From: Frankia sp. AgB1.9
GTDB taxonomy: Bacteria; Actinomycetota; Actinomycetes; Frankiales; Frankiaceae
Length of the DNA stretch: 64,000 nucleotides
Assembly (NCBI RefSeq): GCF_016786355.1
Contig: NZ_JADWYX010000036.1
Coordinates: 1 to 64,000, forward strand
Reading direction: 5' to 3'
The notes under the pieces were generated by a model. That model worked only from the letters and a program-made list of their open reading frames with translations, ran no database searches and was not told the origin of the DNA. Every line of letters starts with the position of its first letter. The first letter of the stretch is position 1. The position numbers and the translations under genes are program-made. Positions 50,692-58,645 of this stretch are shown here, piece by piece.

Positions 50692-51744
50692 ATGGGCACG
50701 GACAGCACCACGGTCACGACCGAGCAGGTGTACGCGGCCGTCGAGGCCGGTGGCCTCGCGCCGTCTATCCACAACAGCCAGCCCTGGAAATGGCGGTACC
50801 GCGAGGGGACCCTGGAGCTGTACGCGGACCTCTCCCGCGCCTTGCCGGTGATCGACCCGGACCACCGCCAGATGCTGATCAGCTGTGGCGCCGCGCTGCT
50901 GAACGCCTGGCTGTCGCTGCGCGCCGCCGGCCTCGACATCGAGGTCGGTGACGTTTCCGACGGTCCTGACCTCGCCACCGCACCGGTCGCGACGCTGCGC
51001 ATCGAAGGCACCCGCCCACCGACGCCGGACGAGAATCGACTCGCCGCGGCGCTCACGCTTCGGCACACCGACCGCCGCCCGTTCACCACCGCCCCGCTGC
51101 CCGCCGAGCAGGTGCACGAGCTCCGGCGGGCCGCCGAGGCGGAGGGCTGCTGGCTGGCGGCCCTGACCAGTGAGGACGCCCGGGTGGAGCTGGCGGTGCT
51201 GCTGGCGCGGGCCGACTGGGTCGAAAAGCACGACCCGGAATACCAGGCCGAGCTCGCCTCCTGGATCCGCTACGACTCCGAGGCCACCGACGGCATCCCA
51301 CGCCCCACGGCCCTGTCCAGCGCCGAGCCCCGCGTCGAGGAGTTCCCAACGCGGGACTTCACCGGCGGCAGGAACGGCGAGCCGGCCAGCCCCAGCGAGG
51401 CCGAGGAGCGGGCCCGGACGGCGCAGGTCGAGCGTCCCGAGGTGCTGGTGATCGGCACCGACGCGGACGGTCCCACGGACCGCCTGCGCGCAGGTCGGGC
51501 GCTGAGCCGTGTGCTGCTCACCGCTACAGCTGCCGGACTCGCCACCTCGCCGCTCGGACAGGCGCTCGACATCGAGGCGACCCGCGCCCTGGTCCACTCC
51601 CTGACCGGCGGCACCGGACTGACCCAGATGATCCTACGGGTCGGATACCCGGACACATCCGCGCCCGAGTTGACTCCCACTCGGCGCCGTCCCATCGCCG
51701 AGGTACTCGAGCACCTCAGCGACAGCCAAGCGCGGCGCCGCTGA
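50692..51744 (+). CDS. Acg-like nitroreductase-family protein
   Basis: A 350-residue protein of the Acg family (Rv2032, Rv3127, Rv3131 in M. tuberculosis, all DosR-controlled). The N-terminal nitroreductase half has AAVEAGGLAPSIHNSQPWKW and LYADLSRALPVIDPDHRQML. The second half repeats the fold with TLRHTDRRPFTTAPLPAEQV and LLTATAAGLATSPLGQALDI. In mycobacterial Acg the two halves form an internal pseudo-dimer that sequesters FMN behind a lid and has no nitroreductase activity, so FMN storage is as likely as catalysis. GAGGAGA precedes the ATG at 50692. A GGTCCC half-site lies 72 bases upstream, and a strong hairpin terminator follows directly. Confidence 0.9.
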   Translation: MGTDSTTVTTEQVYAAVEAGGLAPSIHNSQPWKWRYREGTLELYADLSRALPVIDPDHRQMLISCGAALLNAWLSLRAAGLDIEVGDVSDGPDLATAPVATLRIEGTRPPTPDENRLAAALTLRHTDRRPFTTAPLPAEQVHELRRAAEAEGCWLAALTSEDARVELAVLLARADWVEKHDPEYQAELASWIRYDSEATDGIPRPTALSSAEPRVEEFPTRDFTGGRNGEPASPSEAEERARTAQVERPEVLVIGTDADGPTDRLRAGRALSRVLLTATAAGLATSPLGQALDIEATRALVHSLTGGTGLTQMILRVGYPDTSAPELTPTRRRPIAEVLEHLSDSQARRR

Positions 51745-51750
51745 CAGAAA

Positions 51751-51787
51751 AGCCAGGGCTCGTCGGGTGATCCGACGGGCCCTGGCT
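51751..51787 (+). terminator. hairpin terminator after nitroreductase gene
   Basis: The inverted repeat AGCCAGGGCTCGTCGG - GTGA - TCCGACGGGCCCTGGCT forms a 16-base stem with a single G-U-type mismatch, starting seven bases after the stop codon. No T-tract follows, but GC-rich hairpins without U-runs often terminate in actinobacteria. Confidence 0.7.
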
Positions 51788-51891
51788 ACATTGCTCTTGC
51801 GGTGCCGGCGCTCACCGCGGGTTCGTGATTCCCGGGCTGTTCCTAGGGTTCTCCCAGCCAACTCCCAGGTTCCACCGCCACTGTTCGTGGC

Positions 51892-53445
51892 ATGAGCGCC
51901 AGACAGGCCCCGTCGGACAGGACGACGCCCCCAGGCAGGACAGCACCGCCCGGAGTTACCCGCGTCCCCGCCTTCGGCGAATCGCCGACCATACCCGGCC
52001 GGCGCGTTGGCCCGCCACGTGTGGACACACTCGTTCGGCAGTCGGACACGCTGCGTTCAGGCGGCGGAGGCGAGGGTGGGTCCGGCGGAGCGCCGGGCGG
52101 ATGGGTCCCGCGGCCGTCGCCGGGCTGGCGGGGCCGGCTCACCGTCCGGGTGGGTCTCTCGGCTTGGGGTCTCGTGGTCGTGGCCTTGTGGTGGATGAGC
52201 ACGACAGCGCGCAGCGTGCACGGCGGTGCCGCCGTGATGACCGACCTGGGGCGGGTCAGTGGGTTGCTCGCGGCGTATCTGATGCTCGTCGAGTTGCTGC
52301 TCATGGCGCGGGTGCCAGTGCTGGAACGGGCCGTCGGGCTGGATCGGCTGGCAGCCTGGCACCGCGGTCTTGGGACCAACATCGTCGTGTTGATGGTCAC
52401 GCACGTGTTGCTGATTGTCTGGGGCTATGGGCTGAGCGACCATCATCAGCCTCTCTCCGAACTCTTCACGGTTGTGACCACGTACCCGGAAATGTGGAAG
52501 GCGACGATAGGCACCGTCCTGTTCGTCTCGGTCGGCGTGGCCAGCGCCCGTCGCCTCCGACCGCGGATTTCATACGAACTTTGGTATCTGCTGCACCTGA
52601 CCGTGTATGCCGCAGTTCTCTTGGTCTACGGCCACCAGACGGCGAACGGCGCCGAGTTCGTTGGCCATCCGGTGAATCGTGTTCTGTGGCAGCTCATGTA
52701 CGTAGCTGTCGCGGCCTGCCTGGTGATCTGGCGGCTCGTTCTCCCACTGGCCAAGATTGCCCGGCATCGGATGCGGGTGGAGCGGGTGGTCGAAGAAGCT
52801 CCAGGTGTCGTGTCGATCTGGATCCGAGGTCGGCATCTGGACGATCTGGACATCCGATCCGGCCAGTTCCTGCTGTGGCGGTTCCTAGCTCCGGGGCACT
52901 GGCTTACCGCCCATCCGTACTCGTTGTCGGCCGTGCCGCAGCCCCGCCGGCTTCGCATTACCGTCAAGGCGGCCGGCGACCACTCAGCCGCGATCGCCCG
53001 TCTTCGTCCCGGCACCTTCGTCGTCGCCGAAGGCCCGTTCGGACACTTCACCGCAGCGCGGGCGAGCCTCGGCAAGTCGCTTCTCATCGCCGGCGGCAGC
53101 GGCATCGGACCGGTGCGGGCGCTCGCCGAGGACCTGGCCGCACGGGGCGACGACGTCATCGTCGTCCATCGGGCACGCACCACCCGGGACCTCGCCCTGT
53201 GGCGGGAGCTTCGCCGGATGGCCCAGGAACCGCGACTGCTGGTGCACGGCGTCATCGGCTCCCGCAAGGAGCTTGGCTATGACCCACTGGCCGCCGACCT
53301 CATCGCGGCGTCGGTGCCCGACGTCGTCGAACGGGACGTCTTCATCTGCGGTCCGCCCGGCCTGACCCACGGTCTTGTCCGTTCGCTGCGGCTCCTTGGT
53401 CTGTCAGACGAGCAGATCCACACCGAGGAGTTCTCGCTCCGGTAG
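51892..53445 (+). CDS. ferric reductase/NADPH oxidase-like flavocytochrome
   Basis: A 517-residue protein. The N-terminal 80 residues are low-complexity (Gly/Pro/Ser). A six-helix ferric-reductase transmembrane domain (about 85-290) carries two histidine pairs, His157/His171 and His235/His248, spaced 14 and 13 residues as needed for two stacked b hemes. The C-terminal FAD/NAD(P)-binding module (about 295-517) has HPYSLSAVPQPRRLRITVKA, the glycine motif LLIAGGSGIGPVRAL and the terminal VFICGPPGLTHGLVRSLRLL. It should move electrons from cytosolic NAD(P)H across the membrane. The FMN-binding and ApbE genes follow on the same strand, so the outside acceptor may be a covalently flavinylated protein. 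The ATG is at 51892. Confidence 0.88.
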   Translation: MSARQAPSDRTTPPGRTAPPGVTRVPAFGESPTIPGRRVGPPRVDTLVRQSDTLRSGGGGEGGSGGAPGGWVPRPSPGWRGRLTVRVGLSAWGLVVVALWWMSTTARSVHGGAAVMTDLGRVSGLLAAYLMLVELLLMARVPVLERAVGLDRLAAWHRGLGTNIVVLMVTHVLLIVWGYGLSDHHQPLSELFTVVTTYPEMWKATIGTVLFVSVGVASARRLRPRISYELWYLLHLTVYAAVLLVYGHQTANGAEFVGHPVNRVLWQLMYVAVAACLVIWRLVLPLAKIARHRMRVERVVEEAPGVVSIWIRGRHLDDLDIRSGQFLLWRFLAPGHWLTAHPYSLSAVPQPRRLRITVKAAGDHSAAIARLRPGTFVVAEGPFGHFTAARASLGKSLLIAGGSGIGPVRALAEDLAARGDDVIVVHRARTTRDLALWRELRRMAQEPRLLVHGVIGSRKELGYDPLAADLIAASVPDVVERDVFICGPPGLTHGLVRSLRLLGLSDEQIHTEEFSLR

Positions 53446-53574
53446 TGCCTCTCCCCGACTCGACAGGGTTCGTGGCGCGACAGGCCATCGCCGGTATGGC
53501 GGCCGGACTTCATTTCTCTCCTGGAAGGAGGCAGGCGGCGACCAGCTCGAAGGGGCTGCGCGTCGCCACCTCAT

Positions 53575-54141
53575 ATGAATCTCAACGCCGGGAAGGCATA
53601 CCGGGCTCGGCTCGGTTTTGCCGGGTTGCTCGGTGCCGTCGTCGTGGTCGTCGCGGGCAAGGCCGCGGCGGGACATGGTGAGCAGGCCGCCGCGGCGATC
53701 TCCATGCCCGGGGCGACAACAGGGGCGCCCCAGCCGACCTCAAGCCAAGCACCCAGTCCCACCGTGGCGGCCGCCGCGACCGCGTCGCCGGCAACCGTCG
53801 GCACGCCCACCGCCACGACCGGCGTTGGCACGGTGAGTGGCTCGACAGGCGCGGCCTCGTCCACCCCGAGGACGGTGGTCGGCGACGTGGAGGACACCCA
53901 CTACGGACCCGTGCAGGTTGAGCTCATCGTCGCCGGCGGCAAGATCACGAACGTGATCGCACTGCAGTTGCCGAACCAGGAACGGCGCGACATCGAGATC
54001 AGCTCCCAGGCCGTGCCCATCCTGCGCCAGGAGGTCCTCGCCGCGCAGAGCGCCAAGATCGACGCCGTGTCCGGTGCCTCGTTCACCAGCAGCGGCTATG
54101 CCTGGTCGGTACAGTCCGCGATCGACAAGGCCGGGCTCTAG
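53575..54141 (+). CDS. FMN-binding domain protein, covalently flavinylated type
   Basis: A 188-residue protein with an N-terminal membrane anchor or signal (about 12-30), a Thr/Ala/Pro-rich spacer to about 100, and an FMN_bind domain (about 103-187, VEDTHYGPVQVELIVAGGKI). The flavinylation motif is AVSGASFTS at 164-172, where Ser169 occupies the FMN-accepting place of the S-G-A-[ST] signature. FMN would be attached outside the membrane by ApbE, encoded immediately downstream (two-base gap). It probably accepts electrons from the upstream flavocytochrome and passes them to an unknown acceptor. An ATG at 53575 without strong Shine-Dalgarno is the only sensible start. Confidence 0.88.
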   Translation: MNLNAGKAYRARLGFAGLLGAVVVVVAGKAAAGHGEQAAAAISMPGATTGAPQPTSSQAPSPTVAAAATASPATVGTPTATTGVGTVSGSTGAASSTPRTVVGDVEDTHYGPVQVELIVAGGKITNVIALQLPNQERRDIEISSQAVPILRQEVLAAQSAKIDAVSGASFTSSGYAWSVQSAIDKAGL

Positions 54142-54143
54142 CC

Positions 54144-55013
54144 ATGGGCGACACAACAACGGGCACCACCCGTGATGATGGGACGACCCGCCGGGTGCAC
54201 GCGGAACCGGTGATGGGAACCGTCGTCAGCATCGACGTACGCCTCCCGGCCGGCCCGGTCACCACGGCGGGGCCCGTCGGGCCCGCGAGCAACCAGCCCA
54301 AACTCACCGCCGCGGCCGTCGACGCGGCGATCGCGTCCGCGATCCTCGCGCTGCACCGGGCCGACGACGACTTCAGTACGTTCAGACCCGCGTCGTGGGT
54401 GTCCCGGCTCCGCCGCGGCGAAATCGATGTCGACGACTGCCCCGAGCACGTTCGGGAGGTGCACCGGCTCGCCACAACGTGCCGGGAGCGCACCAGAGGG
54501 TATTTCGATCCCGGCTGGCGCGCCGACGGCACGCTCGATCCCACCGGCCTGGTCAAGGGCTGGGCCGCGGACGCGGCGTCCGCCGCGCTGACCGCGGCCG
54601 GAATCACCACTCACTGTGTGAACGCCGCCGGCGACCTCCGCGCCAGCGGACAGGCGGCGCCGGGCCGGCCGTGGCGAGTCGGGATCGCCGACCCCTTCGA
54701 CCGCGGCCGGTTCGTGGCCGTCCTTGAGTGCACGGATCTCGCTGTCGCGACGTCGGGGGTCGCCGAGCAGGGCCAGCACGTCGTCAACCCGCGGACGGGA
54801 GCGCCCGCTTCGGGACTCGCCTCCGTCACTGTGGTCGGGCCCGACCTGACCTTGGCCGATGCGTATGCCACCGCTGGCCTCGCCGCCGGCCTGGAAGCGT
54901 GGGACCTGCTCGCGGACCTCGGCCAGGACGGATGGGAGTGGCTGACCGTCGAGGCCGCCGGCCGGTTGCGATGCTCGCCCGGTCTGCGCCAGCAGCTGGC
55001 GCGCCACGCGTGA
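54144..55013 (+). CDS. apbE: FAD:protein FMN transferase
   Basis: The 289-residue ApbE family protein moves FMN from FAD to Thr/Ser of target proteins. Conserved parts are EPVMGTVVSIDVRL near the start, LHRADDDFSTFRPASWVSRL, FDPTGLVKGWAADAASAAL, NAAGDLRASG and the metal/FAD site HVVNPRTGAPASGLASVTVV with DLTLADAYATAGLAAG. The natural substrate is certainly the FMN-binding protein encoded just upstream. No signal peptide or lipobox is visible, which is unusual because ApbE normally acts outside the membrane; it may be exported by other means or act in the cytosol. The response-regulator gene follows after 164 bases. Confidence 0.9.
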   Translation: MGDTTTGTTRDDGTTRRVHAEPVMGTVVSIDVRLPAGPVTTAGPVGPASNQPKLTAAAVDAAIASAILALHRADDDFSTFRPASWVSRLRRGEIDVDDCPEHVREVHRLATTCRERTRGYFDPGWRADGTLDPTGLVKGWAADAASAALTAAGITTHCVNAAGDLRASGQAAPGRPWRVGIADPFDRGRFVAVLECTDLAVATSGVAEQGQHVVNPRTGAPASGLASVTVVGPDLTLADAYATAGLAAGLEAWDLLADLGQDGWEWLTVEAAGRLRCSPGLRQQLARHA

Positions 55014-55177
55014 CTCGGATCTGGCGCTGCCCCGGGCGCCTCTCGCCGACGCGCGGACGGTTAGCCGCGCTCTCGGCAGCGACCGAGCGCCCAGCGCCGG
55101 GGACTGAGGTCGGCCAGTTGGGCCAGGTGAACGAGTCCCTCACCTGGCCAGGGGACACTGGGTGGGTGGTGGCGCGA

Positions 55178-55930
55178 GTGAACCCGTCAATGGACGATCT
55201 GCCGGCGACCCCGGATTCGACCAAGGACGTGGCGAACCCGCGAGTCCACGTGCTGGTGGTGGACGACGAGGAGGCCATCACCGATCTCGTCGCGATGGCA
55301 CTGCGCTACGAGGGATTCGAGGTCGAGACGGTGCGTTCCGGACAGGCGGCGCTGACCAGGGTCGCGCTCGACCCGCCGGACCTCCTGGTCCTGGACGTGA
55401 TGCTCGGTGACATCGACGGGTTCGCGGTGTGCGAGCGGCTGCGCGGCGCCGGTCACCGCGTCCCGACGCTGTTTCTGACCGCGCGGGACACGACCCAGGA
55501 CAAGGTGCGCGGCCTGACGCTCGGCGGCGACGACTACGTGACCAAGCCGTTCGCCGTGTCCGAGCTGGTCGCGCGGGTCCGCGCCATCTTGCGACGCGCC
55601 GGTTCACCGGTGCCCAGCGACGGCCATCCGGCGCCGCTGCGCTTCGCCGACCTGGAACTCGATCCCAGGACCCGGGAGGTCCGCCGCGCGGGCCGACTTG
55701 TCGAGCTGACGGCCACCGAGTTCCGGTTGCTCCAGTTTCTGCTGGCCAACGCCCGCGCCGTGCTGACCAGGGCCCAGCTGCTCGACCACGTCTGGGGACA
55801 CGACTTCGGAGGGGAAGGCGGCGTGTTGGAGACCTACATCAGCTACCTCCGCCGGAAGATCGACGGCGTCGAACCGCCCTTGATCCACACTGTACGTGGC
55901 GTCGGCTACGTGTTGCGCCTGCCCCGCTAA
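55178..55930 (+). CDS. OmpR-family response regulator
   Basis: A 250-residue regulator. The receiver domain starts VHVLVVDDEEAITDLVAMAL, has the phospho-acceptor aspartate in LLVLDVMLGDIDGF, and FLTARDTTQDKVRGL with the lysine in VTKPF. The winged-helix OmpR domain (about 150-248) contains LTATEFRLLQFLLANARAVL and VWGHDFGGEGGVLETYISYL, ending VRGVGYVLRL. The start is uncertain (GTG 55166, 55169, 55178 or ATG 55190); 55178 has GGTGG upstream. Its partner kinase gene follows 14 bases downstream. The pair probably controls the flavocytochrome-FMN_bind-ApbE genes in front of it. Confidence 0.9.
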   Translation: MNPSMDDLPATPDSTKDVANPRVHVLVVDDEEAITDLVAMALRYEGFEVETVRSGQAALTRVALDPPDLLVLDVMLGDIDGFAVCERLRGAGHRVPTLFLTARDTTQDKVRGLTLGGDDYVTKPFAVSELVARVRAILRRAGSPVPSDGHPAPLRFADLELDPRTREVRRAGRLVELTATEFRLLQFLLANARAVLTRAQLLDHVWGHDFGGEGGVLETYISYLRRKIDGVEPPLIHTVRGVGYVLRLPR

Positions 55931-55944
55931 GCCGGACCTCCGCC

Positions 55945-57510
55945 ATGTCGCTGCGCGGCCGCCTGCTGCTGGCCCTCATCGGGCTCCTCGCGGTCGGCCT
56001 GTCCCTGGGCGCCGTCGGCACTCATCTCGCGTTGCGGTCCTACCTGATGGGTCGCCTCGATCAGCAGGTCCGCGACGCGCATCCGGTGATGGAAAAGACG
56101 CTGCTGCGTGGCACGCCCTACGGGGACAACGATCCCTACAGCTCTTCGGCGGGAGCGAGCGGCCAGGGCGACCCCGACGATCGAAACCCTCGGTTCGGCA
56201 GCTCGTACCTCGTCGGCACCTATGGCGCGTTGTATGACCGGACCGGACGCCGTTTGCTGGAGTCAAGCCCCTCCCCCGGCGGGGCACGGACGCCGACCGA
56301 GCGTCCGGCTGTCACCGTGCGCCAACTGGCCACCGCCGAGGTGCGCCCCAACCTGGCGACGGTCCCCCTGTGGACGGTGACGGCCGCCGACGGCCAGGAC
56401 GACCACTTCCGGGTACTGGCCGAACGCTACGACAGCGGGGACGTCCTCATCGTCGCCGTTCCCTTCACGGAGCTGGACGCGACACTCGATCGCGTCACCC
56501 GCATTGAGATCATCGCGAGCTCCGTCATGATGGCGGCCCTGGCCGCACTGGCCTATCTCCTCATCAGGGTCGGGCTACGCCCGCTGACCCGAATCGAACA
56601 CACGGCAGACGAGATCGCCTGGGGCGACCTGACGAGACGGGTCACCGACACCGACCGCCGCACCGAGGTCGGCCGGCTCGGCCGCGCCTTCAACGCGATG
56701 CTCACCCAGATCGAGGCGAGCTTCCGAGCACGAGAGGCGTCCGAACAGCGGCTACGTCGCTTCGTCGCCGACGCGAGCCACGAACTGCGCACCCCGCTCA
56801 CCTCGATTCGCGGTTACGCCGAGATGTTCCACCGCGGCGCCGACAGCCGGCCGCAGGACCTCGCCATCGCGATGCGACGTATCGAGGAGGAATCCGCGCG
56901 CATGTCAGAGCTGGTCGACGACCTCCTGCTGCTCGCGCAGCTCGACCAGGGACCACCCATCGAACACGAACCGCTCGACCTCGCCGCGATGGTCCGAGAC
57001 ATCGGCACAGACGCCCGTGCCGTCGCACCGAACCGCCGCATCGATATCGACACGCCGCCGTTCCTCGAGATCACCGGCGATCAAGGCCGACTACGTCAGG
57101 CGGTCGGCAACCTGGTGCGCAACGCCCTCGTCCACACCCCGGCCGGGACCCCGCTGTCCCTCACCATCACCACCACCGTCGAATCCACCTCACGGCTACC
57201 GAATGCAGATCCGGACATCTCGGGAGCGACCAGGCCGGGGCCCACGCTCTCCAAGGTGGTGATCTCGGTGATCGATCACGGCCCCGGAATCCCGGCGGAA
57301 GCCGCGGACCACGTTTTCGAACGATTCTTCCGCGCGGATCCAGGGCGGTCCCGGAACGCCGGCGGCACCGGCCTGGGCCTCTCCATCGTCGCCGCGGTGG
57401 CCGCCGCCCACGGCGGCCACGCCGACTTCGAGCCGACGCCGGGCGGCGGCGCGACCTTCCGCCTCACCATCCTCCGCGGCCAAGCGCCGCACCGATTCAC
57501 CGACCAGTAG
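55945..57510 (+). CDS. membrane sensor histidine kinase
   Basis: A 521-residue kinase: TM1 (8-32), extracytoplasmic sensor region of about 150 residues (35-185), TM2 (188-208), HAMP (208-262), HisKA with the phospho-histidine His279 in FVADASHELRTPLTSIRGYA, and HATPase_c (about 370-515) with VGNLVRNALVHTP, DHGPGIPAE and GGTGLGLSIVAAVAAAHGG. It follows the response-regulator gene closely (14 bases) in the same direction. The sensor part carries no recognised domain. With the redox cluster upstream it may sense a periplasmic redox or envelope signal, which is inferred from position. Confidence 0.9.
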   Translation: MSLRGRLLLALIGLLAVGLSLGAVGTHLALRSYLMGRLDQQVRDAHPVMEKTLLRGTPYGDNDPYSSSAGASGQGDPDDRNPRFGSSYLVGTYGALYDRTGRRLLESSPSPGGARTPTERPAVTVRQLATAEVRPNLATVPLWTVTAADGQDDHFRVLAERYDSGDVLIVAVPFTELDATLDRVTRIEIIASSVMMAALAALAYLLIRVGLRPLTRIEHTADEIAWGDLTRRVTDTDRRTEVGRLGRAFNAMLTQIEASFRAREASEQRLRRFVADASHELRTPLTSIRGYAEMFHRGADSRPQDLAIAMRRIEEESARMSELVDDLLLLAQLDQGPPIEHEPLDLAAMVRDIGTDARAVAPNRRIDIDTPPFLEITGDQGRLRQAVGNLVRNALVHTPAGTPLSLTITTTVESTSRLPNADPDISGATRPGPTLSKVVISVIDHGPGIPAEAADHVFERFFRADPGRSRNAGGTGLGLSIVAAVAAAHGGHADFEPTPGGGATFRLTILRGQAPHRFTDQ

Positions 57511-57660
57511 CGCCGAGCGAAGCCTTCGGCCTCGGCGAGCGACAAGCGCGGACGGTCATCACCGAGTCGGTCGGCCTGCGCCGAGGCCCCATCGCCGCCG
57601 GTAGCGGCGATGTCCACGAAGTACTCCCGGCTGGTCCGGACCGCCCACAGTCGTACGGCC

Positions 57661-58203
57661 TCACCGGACGGGAGCGGCCGCGACCCCAGACCACGCGGCT
57701 TTGGCGCCGCTGTGCCCGATTCGGACGATCTGGACGACACTGCCGACGGCGGTCGCTATGACCAGCGCCATAGCCAGAGCTGTCACCCAGTTCGTGCCCC
57801 GCGCCACCGCATGCCGCGCTGTCGAGTGTGTCGAGCTGGCCGCGCCACCGGGCCGCGTCGGCGACGCCCAGGCGGTGGGCCGCCAGCCGTCGTTCCACAG
57901 CAGCAGCAGCGCCGCCACGAACAGTCCGGCGACCCAGGGCAGCAGCGTGTCGCCGAGCTCGGCGTGCCGCGCGATCAGCGGGTTGTCGGGAAGCCGGGCT
58001 CGCAGTTGCTCGCCGCTGTGGGAGGTGATGGGTACGAGGATCAGCGCACCAAAGGCGGCGAGCGTCGGCAGGGGGCCGAGGGCCCGGCGCAGCCGAGGCC
58101 AGAACGCCGCCACGCAGAGCATCAACGCTGTCAGCGGCACGAGCACCACCGTGGCGTGGATGATCAAAATGTGGGTCGGCAGGCCGAACACGGTCGAGGG
58201 CAC
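57661..58203 (-). CDS. DUF2231-like four-helix membrane protein
   Basis: The 180-residue protein has four hydrophobic helices (about 8-35, 42-60, 88-105 and 140-160). The signature at the start, FGLPTHILIIHATVVLVPLT, with two histidines in or near the first helix, and the later segment ARHAELGDTLLPWVAGLF match DUF2231. Members of this family often carry heme-like histidine pairs and occur with redox proteins. It is on the opposite strand, convergent with the histidine-kinase gene. The ATG (MPSTVFGLPTH) is at 58203. Function is unknown; a membrane redox role is suggested by context only. Confidence 0.75.
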   Translation of the reverse strand: MPSTVFGLPTHILIIHATVVLVPLTALMLCVAAFWPRLRRALGPLPTLAAFGALILVPITSHSGEQLRARLPDNPLIARHAELGDTLLPWVAGLFVAALLLLWNDGWRPTAWASPTRPGGAASSTHSTARHAVARGTNWVTALAMALVIATAVGSVVQIVRIGHSGAKAAWSGVAAAPVR

Positions 58204-58645
58204 GGGGTCTCCAGGCTGCGGCCGATCGGCGCGACCAGAGTTGGTGGAGGCCGATACGGCGGTCGGTTGGGCAGGTCAGGTGTCGCACGAAGATCGGGCC
58301 AAGGCGCGCCCTGGCGCCGGAAGCGCGACCACGACGTGCACCGTGCCGGCCGAGTCTGGGAAATGGCTGGGAAATCCCTGTGCATAGGACGGGAATCGAC
58401 CTCATCCCCGCGCGAACCACTCGTGGTCCGCAGGTCAACTCGGACGTAACGGGAATGCGCAGGCCCGGTTCGGCGCCTTCCGGCCCAGGCGCCGTCTGGC
58501 GCCGACGCACTGGCTGGGCGGGCCGGAGGTCGTCGGACAGGGGTGCCAACGTCCCGAGACGCGGTTACCTCCTGCTGCCGCTGCTACCCCGTCGAGCGTC
58601 GATGCTGGACTTGCTGGAACCAGCGAACGAGGTGCAGGAGGCACG
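58204..58645. other. intergenic before Rv2004c-like gene
   Basis: The divergent promoter region between DUF2231 and the Rv2004c-like gene. A DosR-like element at 58542-58555 is its only notable part. No gene is supported. Confidence 0.4.
58542..58555. promoter_or_regulatory. candidate DosR/DevR-type box before Rv2004c-like gene
   Basis: GGTGCCAACGTCCC matches the DosR core at 10 of 14 positions and is followed by GA, as in the extended box (GTCCCSAA). It is located about 90 bases upstream of the start at 58646. Confidence 0.5.
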
